NCBI GenBank assembly: GCA_903934795.1 | Contig: CAIZPE010000160.1 | Location: forward strand, 1-41,317 | Direction of reading: 5' to 3' | DNA: 41,317 bases | From: an uncultured bacterium | Lineage (GTDB): Bacteria; Pseudomonadota; Gammaproteobacteria; Burkholderiales; Burkholderiaceae_E | Shown: piece by piece, positions 8,522 to 15,740 of the stretch | Layout: every line of letters begins with the position of its first letter | Position numbering within the stretch: position 1 is the stretch's first letter | Program-made: the position numbers and the translations under genes | Notes under the pieces: generated by a model | What the model was told of the DNA's origin: nothing | What the model saw: the letters and a program-made list of their open reading frames with translations, nothing else | The model's database searches: none

Positions 8522-8539
8522 GCTAGGGTCCGCCCCAGT
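8522..8539. promoter_or_regulatory. 18-bp inverted repeat, copy 1 (imperfect)
   Basis: GCTAGGGTCCGCCCCAGT is an imperfect 7-4-7 inverted repeat of the same design as the copies at 22904 and 24032. Here no convincing further arm follows on the + strand; read on the - strand, a weak CCCCCGG occurs at the expected 16-base step. It lies between sctT and the unknown gene at 8583. Confidence 0.45.
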
Positions 8540-8582
8540 TACAAGGCCGGCGTGCCGGGACTAGACTGCGTTCATTGCCTCC

Positions 8583-8846
8583 ATGACCCCTGCCATGAAC
8601 CCGCTCTCCGGCCTTGCAGCCAGTCTGGCCATCCGGCCTGGCCCGATCGACCTTCCCTCTGCGCCCGGCGTCGCAAGCGCCGCAGCCGGATCGGCAGGCG
8701 CGCCCGGCGGCCTTCGCTTCGAGGGCTGGCCGCAGCGCCCCGGGCAGGCCACGGTGCTGGGTGAGGCAGCGTTCGTGGGTGATGCGGCCGATCACCGCGC
8801 GATCGCCCAGTCGGTACTCGATTCGCTGCTCCTGCCCGACGCGTGA
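8583..8846 (+). CDS. Small hypothetical protein in T3SS locus
   Basis: This is an 87-residue frame that I do not recognise. It is rich in Ala, Gly and Pro (residues 1-55), with a short, more structured C-terminus (DHRAIAQSVLDSLLLPDA). It has no membrane segment or signal peptide. It starts with an ATG at 8583 (a second is at 8595), neither with a clear ribosome-binding site. It ends six bases before the next gene, with which it is probably co-transcribed. Its position after sctT and beside an inverted repeat shared with the DUF1521 genes suggests a T3SS-related substrate, chaperone or regulator. The composition alone does not decide this, and it could be non-coding. Confidence 0.5.
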   Translation: MTPAMNPLSGLAASLAIRPGPIDLPSAPGVASAAAGSAGAPGGLRFEGWPQRPGQATVLGEAAFVGDAADHRAIAQSVLDSLLLPDA

Positions 8847-8852
8847 TCCACC

Positions 8853-9611
8853 GTGCCCGCCCTTCCGGTGCAGCGCACGCTGCGCGCCTCCCCCGACTGG
8901 CAGGCCGCCGCGCAGCAGCTGGTGTCGGCGCTGGGTGCGCAGCCCGATGATGATGCGCGTGTGAAGCTGCTCGACCGGGTCTGGTCCCAGGCCGGTGACG
9001 AGCAGTACCCGGTCTTCGTGCAGCTGCTCTGCGCGGTCGAACAGTTCGGCAATGCCCGTGCCCGCGTCGTGCTCGCCAGGACCCTGGCCACGGCGCTTGG
9101 CACAGCCCGCCTGCCTTCCGGTAGCCTGCCCGCCTGGGGTGCAGCCGGCTGGGTCAACCAGCCGCCGCCGCTCGATGCCAGTCTGCTCTTTGCGGATCTT
9201 CTGCCCGGATCCACCGAACTGCCGATGCCGATGCCGGCGACGGCCGCCGCGCCGGCGCCGACCCGCGCTCGCCGACGGGTGGGGCCGATGGAATACCTGT
9301 GCGCCTGGCTGCTGCACCCGGGCGCACCGGCCAGCCTGTCGCGGGACGACTTCGCCTTCGCCCTGCAGCGCCTGATGTCGCTGTTCAATGCCGCGCCGCA
9401 GGCGGCAAGGATCTACGCCGAGATGCTCATCGCGCAGGCGCTGGAATCCACCGAAGGCCAGTTCAACCGCCAGACCCGCACCCTGCTGGAGGCCATCGGC
9501 CGCTTGTGGGCCACGGGGGAGTCGCCGCGCGAGATCGCGGCCCGGGCGCTGACGATCGCAAGCGCGCCGGAAGGCGACCGCTTCGGCGCACCGACCTGGA
9601 AGCCGCGCTGA
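8853..9611 (+). CDS. Hypothetical protein, probably T3SS accessory
   Basis: This 252-residue protein starts with a GTG at 8853. I do not recognise the family. It has two mostly helical parts, residues about 10-85 and 140-240 (GPMEYLCAWLLHPG, FALQRLMSLFNAAPQAARIY, EAIGRLWATGESPREI), separated by a Pro/Ala linker (about 105-135). There is no signal peptide or membrane segment, so it is predicted cytoplasmic or a secreted substrate. It converges tail to tail with sctP, 33 bases apart. A gatekeeper (SctW) or translocator chaperone would be missing from this locus otherwise, and this gene is a candidate by position only. Confidence 0.75.
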   Translation: MPALPVQRTLRASPDWQAAAQQLVSALGAQPDDDARVKLLDRVWSQAGDEQYPVFVQLLCAVEQFGNARARVVLARTLATALGTARLPSGSLPAWGAAGWVNQPPPLDASLLFADLLPGSTELPMPMPATAAAPAPTRARRRVGPMEYLCAWLLHPGAPASLSRDDFAFALQRLMSLFNAAPQAARIYAEMLIAQALESTEGQFNRQTRTLLEAIGRLWATGESPREIAARALTIASAPEGDRFGAPTWKPR

Positions 9612-9639
9612 GCGCGGCTCACGCGGAGCGATGGCCCCC

Positions 9640-9656
9640 CGGGCTCACCGCCCGGA
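9640..9656. terminator. Weak stem-loop between convergent genes
   Basis: CCGGGC (9640-9645), a five-base loop and GCCCGG (9651-9656) form a short hairpin at the junction between the rightward 8853 gene and the leftward sctP, overlapping the sctP stop. There is no T-tract on either strand. Confidence 0.3.
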
Positions 9657-10616
9657 CTCGCGCTCCGAGACACGCACCGCACCCACCGGCAGGCCCCGGT
9701 CACGCAGCCGGCGCTCGAGTTCGAGCACGCTGCGCGACACCGCTTCGCGGGCGCTGGGCGTGGCACTGACCACCAGATTGAGCTGGCCGGCCTCGCGGTT
9801 CAGCACGATCTGCTCGATCGGACCGCTGCCCGCGGGAAAGAGCATGCGGATGGCATCGTCGGCCGAGCCGCTCAAGGGCACCTGACCGATCAGCCGCGCC
9901 ACCAGAGCCGCGGCATCCACGGCCGAGGTCATGCCGCTGGCCGCCGGTGCGGGCGTGCTCTGACCGGTCAAGGGCTCCAGGGGGCGGCCAGGAACGGCGC
10001 CGGCCTCAGCCACCGCCGACTCGCCGGACTTCACCTCGGCCGACTGGACTGTCTGGGCGCGCAGGCTGCCTGCCTCGCGACCTGACAAGGCGGACTCACC
10101 GTCGAGCGACGCGGCATGGCCGCGAGACGCGCCCGATCGCGGGTCGGATCCGATGGCCCGCGCGGACTGCGCCGGATCGTCCAAGGTCTGATCCGCATCC
10201 GGGGCTGCGAACGCCGTCATATCCACCGCGTCGATCGCGACCGCATCGGGCGCCACGGTGCCGGCCGGCCCGAGCGCCGACACCGATGGCGCCGGTGAGC
10301 CGACGCTCAGCGCCATCCGCGCAGCCGGCGTCAGGGACGCGAGCGGATCGGGCATCGTCTGGAGACCGGTGACCGCGTCGCCTGCCTGTCCCGCCATCGC
10401 GGGCTCCGATGAACCGGCTGATGCGTCCTCCAGCTCGCCCTGCGCCCCTGCGCGCGACGCCCCGCCGGCCGAACGGCCCACCGGCTCGGCACCCGGGCGC
10501 GGCGGGCTGCGGCGCGCGAGCGCCTGCTCGAAGGCATCGCGGCGGCCATCACCGGCCGGCGAAACCGCAGCGCGGGCCGGCGGCGTCGACGGTCTGAGTT
10601 CGGGCATGGCGTTCAT
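9645..10616 (-). CDS. sctP: T3SS needle-length/substrate-switch protein SctP (FliK/HrpP-like)
   Basis: This 323-residue protein has a long, low-complexity Ala/Pro/Ser-rich N-terminal part (about 1-240). Its conserved C-terminal domain contains GPIEQIVLNREAGQLNLVVS and RSVLELERRLRDRGLPV, resembling the hook-length-control domain of FliK and SctP. SctP sets needle length and triggers the switch to later substrates through SctU. It is the last gene of the leftward operon and overlaps sctO by four bases (ATGA), the position usually held by sctP. Identification rests on the C-terminal domain, architecture and order, because the N-terminal part is unconserved in this family. Confidence 0.82.
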   Translation of the reverse strand: MNAMPELRPSTPPARAAVSPAGDGRRDAFEQALARRSPPRPGAEPVGRSAGGASRAGAQGELEDASAGSSEPAMAGQAGDAVTGLQTMPDPLASLTPAARMALSVGSPAPSVSALGPAGTVAPDAVAIDAVDMTAFAAPDADQTLDDPAQSARAIGSDPRSGASRGHAASLDGESALSGREAGSLRAQTVQSAEVKSGESAVAEAGAVPGRPLEPLTGQSTPAPAASGMTSAVDAAALVARLIGQVPLSGSADDAIRMLFPAGSGPIEQIVLNREAGQLNLVVSATPSAREAVSRSVLELERRLRDRGLPVGAVRVSERESGR

Positions 10617-11101
10617 CGGATCCTCCTGGCATGGTCGGCAGCGGCGCGACTGTCAGCCGCCTCCTCGAAAACCGCTTCTTCCGTCAGCAGCTGCCAGCGC
10701 CGGGCATCGCCGCGGTGACGCGCCTGCAGCGCATCGAGTCTGGCCTGCGCGTGCACGAAGGCGGCCTGGGCCTGTGCGAGCTGCTCGCGCGCCTGGGCCA
10801 GTTCGCCCTCGCAGCGGGTGACATGGCCGGCTGCGCCACGGCAGCCGCTGTCGAACTGCTCACGGCGCGCCTGCACGAGGGGCAGCATGCGATGCAGACG
10901 GTCGACCGAGCGGCGGGTCCATCCGGTGAAGTCCTCGCTGGCGGCACGCCAGCGGGCCTGGATGTCGAGTGCCTCGGCGAGCTGCGCGCGCGCGGCGCGC
11001 TCGGCCTCACGGCGCTCGGCAAGCTCGCGCTCCAGCGCGCTCAGGCGGATGCGGCGCACGCGCAGCACCTGGCGCATGTCCTCCAGCCGCTGTGCGCTCA
11101 T
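10613..11101 (-). CDS. sctO: T3SS ATPase stalk protein SctO
   Basis: This 162-residue protein is almost entirely charged, heptad-like helix (RRIRLSALERELAERREAER, then GELAQAREQLAQAQAAF), giving the two-helix coiled coil of SctO/FliJ. It links the ATPase hexamer (SctN) to the export gate protein SctV. Both its start (overlapping the sctN stop by ATGA) and its stop (overlapping sctP) are translationally coupled. The sequence is not conserved in the family, so the call relies on coiled coil, size and position directly after sctN. Confidence 0.85.
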   Translation of the reverse strand: MSAQRLEDMRQVLRVRRIRLSALERELAERREAERAARAQLAEALDIQARWRAASEDFTGWTRRSVDRLHRMLPLVQARREQFDSGCRGAAGHVTRCEGELAQAREQLAQAQAAFVHAQARLDALQARHRGDARRWQLLTEEAVFEEAADSRAAADHARRIR

Positions 11102-12450
11102 CCGACCACCTTGGCCATGGCCATCATGGTCTCGCCCATGGAGACCGACTCGTCGGACTTCTGGCTGAGCAGCGCCTGGATCTGCGGCTGGCGCTGGACG
11201 GCCGCATCCGAGACCGGATCGGTGCCGGCCTTGTATTCGCCCATCTGGATCATGAACTCGAGTTCGGCATGCCGCGCCATGAGCTGGCGGATCACCGCCG
11301 CGGCCATCTGATGCGGCGGCTGGGTCACCCGGTTGAAGACCCGGCTCACGCTGCCGAGCACATCGATCGCCGGGTAGCGGAACTGCTGGGCGAGCTTGCG
11401 CGACAGCACGATGTGGCCATCGAGGATGGAGCGGACCTCCTCGCCGACCGGATCGGCCGTGTCCTCGTCCTCGAGCAGCACCGAATAGAAGCCGGTGATC
11501 GAGCCGCGAGCGTCGGTGCCGGCGCGCTCGAAGAGCCGCGGCAGCTCGGCGAACACCGAAGGCGGAAAGCCGCGCCGCACGGCCGGCTCACCGGCGGCCA
11601 GACCGATCTCGCGCAGCGCACGGGCAAAGCGGGTGACCGAGTCCATCATCAGCAGCACATCGGCGCCCTCGGCCCGGAAGCCCTCGGCGATCGCGGTGGC
11701 GACATGGGCCGCGCGGGCCCGCTCCATCGAGGGCCGGTCGGAGGTGGCCACCACCAGCACGGTGCGCGCGCGCGCCTCGGGCCCTAGGCAGTCATCGATG
11801 AACTCACGCACCTCGCGGCCGCGCTCGCCGATCAGCGCCACCACATTGACCTGGCTGCGCCGTTGTCGGGCCAGCATGCCGAGCAGCGTGCTCTTGCCCA
11901 CGCCCGCCCCCGCGAAGATGCCCACCCGCTGCCCGACGCCCACCGTGAGCAGGCTGTCGATCGCCCGCACCCCGGTGGGGAAGAGCTCATGGATGGGACG
12001 ACGCCGCAAGGGGTTGGGCGCATCGGCGAACACCGGCCGGCGCGGCAGCGCAGCCGGCAGCGGCAGACCGCCATCGATGGGCACACCGCGCGCATCGAGC
12101 ACCCGACCGAGCAGCGGGGCACCGAAGGGCACGGTGAGTTCCTGCGAGGCCACCACCACCTCGGCGGACAGCGACACGCCGTTCAAGGGCGCAAGTGGCA
12201 TCAGCAGCGCCTGCCCGCCCGACAGGCCGACCACCTCGGCGGCGATCCGCACACCCGAATCGGGATCGACCAGCTCGCACTGCTGCCCGATGCGGGCGTC
12301 CAGGCCGGCCACGCGCAGCGTGGCGCCGACCGCCTCGACGAGCCGCCCGCGACGCCGGATGGTTCGCACATCGGCCAGGGCCCGCGCGAGCGGATCACCC
12401 GCGGGCAGGGATCGCAGCGGGGCCGCCCCGCTCGCAGCCGGATCAGTCAC
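11098..12450 (-). CDS. sctN: T3SS ATPase SctN
   Basis: This is a 450-residue ATPase with a Walker A motif GAGVGKST (residues 181-188), a Walker B region ADVLLMMDSVTRFARA, and the FliI/SctN signature around GFPPSVFAELPRLFERAG. It forms the hexamer at the base of the export apparatus that releases chaperones and unfolds substrates. The GTG at 12450 was chosen over a GTG at 12501. It overlaps the sctL stop (GTGACTGA), has GGGAG nine bases upstream, and gives the usual family length. It lies between sctL and sctO, as expected. Confidence 0.96.
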   Translation of the reverse strand: MTDPAASGAAPLRSLPAGDPLARALADVRTIRRRGRLVEAVGATLRVAGLDARIGQQCELVDPDSGVRIAAEVVGLSGGQALLMPLAPLNGVSLSAEVVVASQELTVPFGAPLLGRVLDARGVPIDGGLPLPAALPRRPVFADAPNPLRRRPIHELFPTGVRAIDSLLTVGVGQRVGIFAGAGVGKSTLLGMLARQRRSQVNVVALIGERGREVREFIDDCLGPEARARTVLVVATSDRPSMERARAAHVATAIAEGFRAEGADVLLMMDSVTRFARALREIGLAAGEPAVRRGFPPSVFAELPRLFERAGTDARGSITGFYSVLLEDEDTADPVGEEVRSILDGHIVLSRKLAQQFRYPAIDVLGSVSRVFNRVTQPPHQMAAAVIRQLMARHAELEFMIQMGEYKAGTDPVSDAAVQRQPQIQALLSQKSDESVSMGETMMAMAKVVG

Positions 12451-13081
12451 CGCGTGCGGCTCCCTCGTCACCCCGCCCACTCGCTGCGGCGAGGGCGGCA
12501 CGCACGGCCGCGAGTTGCACCGGCAGACCCGCCTCGATCAGGCCACCGCCCGTGTCGATCTCGCAGTCGAAGGCGCCCAGGCCATCGCCCGGCAAGACCT
12601 GGACGCGGGGATGATCGCTGACCAGCCCCTGCCTGACCGCATCCACGAGATCGGCCGCGACCCGGACCCGGATCGTCGCGGTCGGTTCGAGTTCCTCGAG
12701 CGCGCGGGCGGCGATCGCACCGACCATCGCCACCGGTCCGAGCTGGCCCGCAATGCGCTCGACCACCGCCATCGCCAGGTGCACCACCCGGGCCTGCATC
12801 GCGGCCTGCTCGCGCGCCAACGACAGGTCGGCCGAGGCCGTAGCGGCGGCAACCGCCTGGGCGAACTCGGTACGCACCTCGGCCAGCCCCTGCGCGCGCC
12901 CTTCCTCGGCGGCCCGCGCGCGCAGCGCGTCGCACTCGGCGTCCAGGGCCTCCCGCAGACGGGCGACCCGCCGCAGCATGCCCACCGTGTCATCGACCGC
13001 CGAGACCTCATCGCGCTTGATCAGCGCGCGATTGGCCACGAGCGAGAACTCGGGACTGCGAAAGAGGGTAAGACGGCTCAT
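12443..13081 (-). CDS. sctL: T3SS stator protein SctL
   Basis: This 212-residue protein resembles SctL/FliH. It has an N-terminal segment (LTLFRSPEFSLVANRALIKR), a long charged helical region (about 40-95), and a C-terminal globular part (ARALEELEPTATIRVRVA, GAFDCEIDTGGGLIEAGL). The GGLIEAG-type ending is typical of the family. SctL dimers connect the SctN ATPase to SctQ and SctK in the sorting platform. It overlaps sctK upstream (ATGA) and sctN downstream. Confidence 0.92.
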   Translation of the reverse strand: MSRLTLFRSPEFSLVANRALIKRDEVSAVDDTVGMLRRVARLREALDAECDALRARAAEEGRAQGLAEVRTEFAQAVAAATASADLSLAREQAAMQARVVHLAMAVVERIAGQLGPVAMVGAIAARALEELEPTATIRVRVAADLVDAVRQGLVSDHPRVQVLPGDGLGAFDCEIDTGGGLIEAGLPVQLAAVRAALAAASGRGDEGAARGD

Positions 13082-13713
13082 GCTGCCCTGCCCTGCGAGT
13101 CGCGCTGGCGTCCCGCCCAGAGCATCCGGGCGTCGTCAGCCACCCGCGCCAGCAGGGCGGGCTCCACGCCGCCCAGCGCACTGGAGCGCGGGAACAGCAT
13201 GGCCAGCCGCCGGCGCATCGCGACCGGCGCGCTGGCGCTGCGCAGCAGCACCTCACCGCCGAGCGCATGGAGCTGCGCCACCGGGTCGGCCTCCCAGGTC
13301 ACGGCCAGAGCCGCCGCCCGGCCGACGCACAGGCGGGTGAGCACATCCAGACGCTCCTCGCCGATCACCTCGGCCACCCGCTTGAGCACCGAGCCGTCGA
13401 TGCACTGCCGAAGCGCCCGTGCGCAGAGCACCGCGCCGGCGAGCACCGCGAGTTCCTGCCGACGCTCCCGCGGACAGTCAGCCCAGTCGGGCAGAGGCCC
13501 GATCGCCGACGCGTCGAAGTTCCAGAGTCCGGCGCGGCGCTCCCAGGCCGCGGTGAGCAGCGCGCTGGCGCGCCCGCCCGCCGGCGCGCTCAGCGGCGCA
13601 CGGGAGGCGTCGGCTTCGAAGGCAATCTGGCCGAGCACCCGGGCCTCGTGGCACCAGCGCGCGCGGCGCGCCCGGGCATCGGCGAGACGGGCTGGCAGCG
13701 TGCTCTCGCTCAT
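13078..13713 (-). CDS. sctK: T3SS sorting-platform adaptor SctK
   Basis: This 211-residue cytoplasmic, mostly helical protein has no membrane segment. It lies between sctJ and sctL with ATGA overlaps on both sides, the standard place for sctK. The regions GVEPALLARVADDARMLW near the C-terminus and WNFDASAIGPLPDW fit the poorly conserved SctK (YscK/HrpB4-like) family. SctK bridges SctQ-SctL pods to the inner ring (SctD). Confidence comes mainly from position and size. Confidence 0.8.
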   Translation of the reverse strand: MSESTLPARLADARARRARWCHEARVLGQIAFEADASRAPLSAPAGGRASALLTAAWERRAGLWNFDASAIGPLPDWADCPRERRQELAVLAGAVLCARALRQCIDGSVLKRVAEVIGEERLDVLTRLCVGRAAALAVTWEADPVAQLHALGGEVLLRSASAPVAMRRRLAMLFPRSSALGGVEPALLARVADDARMLWAGRQRDSQGRAA

Positions 13714-14456
13714 TCCTCCTCCGAGCGCATGCGCCAGCGGCGCTCACGCAGCATCCAGAACCCGGCCATCAGCAGCAGCAGCAGCACCGCCGCGCCGCCA
13801 TAGGGAAGCAGGGAGGACAGCGACAGGCCTGCTGGCGCGGCACCCGCCTCGCCACGCGCGCGGGCGCCCTGCACCGCCTCGCGGGCCGGGAACAGCGAGA
13901 CGGTAACGCTGTCGTAGGTGAGACCCTCGACGCTGTTGACCACCAGCGCCTTGATCTGCCCGATCTGGCCGCTGAGATCCACGCCCGGCCGATGCTTGAC
14001 CATCACCGACGCCGAGGCGCTGCGCGGCTTGTCCGAAAGCGGGTCTCGATCGGGAACCGCCAGGTGAACGCGCGCCACCACCACGCCATCGATCGCCGAG
14101 ATGGTGTTGGAGAGCTCCTGCGAAAGGCCGTAGATCAGCCGGGCCCGCTCCTCGAGCGGTGAGGACACGAAGCCCTCCTTCTTGAACACCCGGCCCAGGG
14201 ACTCGAATTCGTCGCGCGGCAGGCCCTCGGCGCGCAGAGTGTCCACCGCGCGCGCGAAGTCGCCACGCGACACACGCACCGTCCAGTTGGTGGAGTCCTT
14301 GGACTGCTTGCTGGCCTCGATGCCCGCGGTCTGCAGGGCCGCGATCATCTCGTTGGCCTGCCGCTCGTTCAGGTTCGAATAGAGGTCGGCCGCACTGCAG
14401 GCCGCCAGCAGCAGACAGGTGAACAGGATGGCCAGCCGGTTTCTCAGTCGTGTCAT
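13710..14456 (-). CDS. sctJ: T3SS inner-ring lipoprotein SctJ
   Basis: This 248-residue protein has a lipoprotein signal (LFTCLLLAAC, lipobox Cys at about residue 20), two ring-building domains of the FliF/SctJ type (YSNLNERQANEMIAALQTAG; ISAIDGVVVARVHLAVPDRD), and a C-terminal membrane segment (about 217-236). It forms the inner ring in the inner membrane together with SctD. It starts nine bases after sctD and overlaps sctK by four bases. Confidence 0.97.
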   Translation of the reverse strand: MTRLRNRLAILFTCLLLAACSAADLYSNLNERQANEMIAALQTAGIEASKQSKDSTNWTVRVSRGDFARAVDTLRAEGLPRDEFESLGRVFKKEGFVSSPLEERARLIYGLSQELSNTISAIDGVVVARVHLAVPDRDPLSDKPRSASASVMVKHRPGVDLSGQIGQIKALVVNSVEGLTYDSVTVSLFPAREAVQGARARGEAGAAPAGLSLSSLLPYGGAAVLLLLLMAGFWMLRERRWRMRSEEE

Positions 14457-14465
14457 GCGCCTGCC

Positions 14466-15740
14466 TCAGATCGCGAGCCGGGTGGTCTGCCCGTCCCGCA
14501 TCAGTTCCACCTCGCCCTCGGCGATCCGGGTGATCCGGTGCCCGGTGGGCAGCACTGCGCCCACGAAGTAGCGCGCCCCGTCGGCCGTGACCACATGGCC
14601 GTTCGGTCCATAGGCCACGCTCACCACCCGCTTGCCGGGGTCATCGGGCACGAGGGGGGCCTTCACCGCCGGCGCACGGGGCGCCGGCGTGAAATGGATC
14701 TCGAGACCGGCCAGACCCGGCACATCGCGGCGCACGGCCTCCTCGGCCCGACGCACCCGCTCGGGATCGGCCACGCCGACCTCGGCATGGATCACCCCGC
14801 GGCCGACATGACGCACCTGCGCCGGCAGCCCGTTGACCCGAAACACATCGGACACCTGGCGCACGATGTGCTGGCCAGACGTGAGCTCCACCGAAGCGCC
14901 GGTACCGGCCCGCGTCACCAGGTCAGCGATCTGCGCGCGCTGCGAGTCGGTGTCGACGAAGCCTCGCACCACCGGACTGGAGGCGCCCTGCTCCACCCTG
15001 AGATGGCCATGACCGTGGTCGCGCAGCACCGCGCGCAGGCGCTCCGACAGCGAGCCGAGGGGCGCGCTGTTCATCGCGATCACCATGGGGGCGAGCCAGG
15101 CCACCGACAGGGCAATCATCAGGCAGCCGGCCATCGCGAGCGGCACCTGCCAGGCCAGGCGACGGCCGCGAGCGGCGGCGCGGCTGCTGCGCTGCCAGGA
15201 CTGGCTGAGCTCTCGGACCTGCGCCTCCGAGGGCTCGGCGCCGCGTGCATCGAGCACGGGGGCGGGATCGCCGTCGGCGTTCGCGGCGACATCGGAGATC
15301 TCGTCCGCGGCATCGGGCTCGATGGCCCGCTCCTGGGCGAGCTGGTTGGCCAGACGCCGGCAGGCAGACCAGCCACGACCGCGCGACGAGCCCACGGCGA
15401 GCATGGCGTCGCCAAGGGCGAACGGCACCCAGCGGGGCAGCACCACCGAACGGCCCGCCGGCACCGTCATGCCGAGCAGATTCACCTGCCCCTGCTCGAC
15501 CTGCAGCCGCACATCCTCCCCTTCCTGGATCAGCGTGGCACGCAGACCGAGCAGGGAGGGATGGCGGATGACCACATCGCAGCCGAGATCGAAGCCGATG
15601 CTCAGCCGCTCGCCGTCGACCAGCGGGCGCCGCGCACCGGCGCGCGGTCCGCTGACCACCGCGAGCAGCGTGTCCTCGCGCTCTTCCACCGGCAGATGGG
15701 GTTCGGCCACCACCGGCTCCTCGCGCTGACGCCTCAGCAT
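14466..15740 (-). CDS. sctD: T3SS inner-ring protein SctD
   Basis: This 424-residue bitopic protein has an N-terminal FHA-like cytoplasmic domain (about 22-115, with LSIGFDLGCDVVIRHPSLLG), a linker, one membrane segment (about 198-223), and periplasmic ring-building domains (VVRGFVDTDSQRAQIADLV onward). It ends in a compact C-terminal domain, TGHRITRIAEGEVELMRDGQ. This order defines SctD (YscD/PrgH class), which forms the larger inner ring. Its start overlaps the end of sctC. Confidence 0.92.
   Translation of the reverse strand: MLRRQREEPVVAEPHLPVEEREDTLLAVVSGPRAGARRPLVDGERLSIGFDLGCDVVIRHPSLLGLRATLIQEGEDVRLQVEQGQVNLLGMTVPAGRSVVLPRWVPFALGDAMLAVGSSRGRGWSACRRLANQLAQERAIEPDAADEISDVAANADGDPAPVLDARGAEPSEAQVRELSQSWQRSSRAAARGRRLAWQVPLAMAGCLMIALSVAWLAPMVIAMNSAPLGSLSERLRAVLRDHGHGHLRVEQGASSPVVRGFVDTDSQRAQIADLVTRAGTGASVELTSGQHIVRQVSDVFRVNGLPAQVRHVGRGVIHAEVGVADPERVRRAEEAVRRDVPGLAGLEIHFTPAPRAPAVKAPLVPDDPGKRVVSVAYGPNGHVVTADGARYFVGAVLPTGHRITRIAEGEVELMRDGQTTRLAI

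Noticed and set aside
8853-9611. Assignment of the 252-residue protein as gatekeeper SctW
   Set aside because: Only position and helical content support it; no SctW motif could be recognised by eye.
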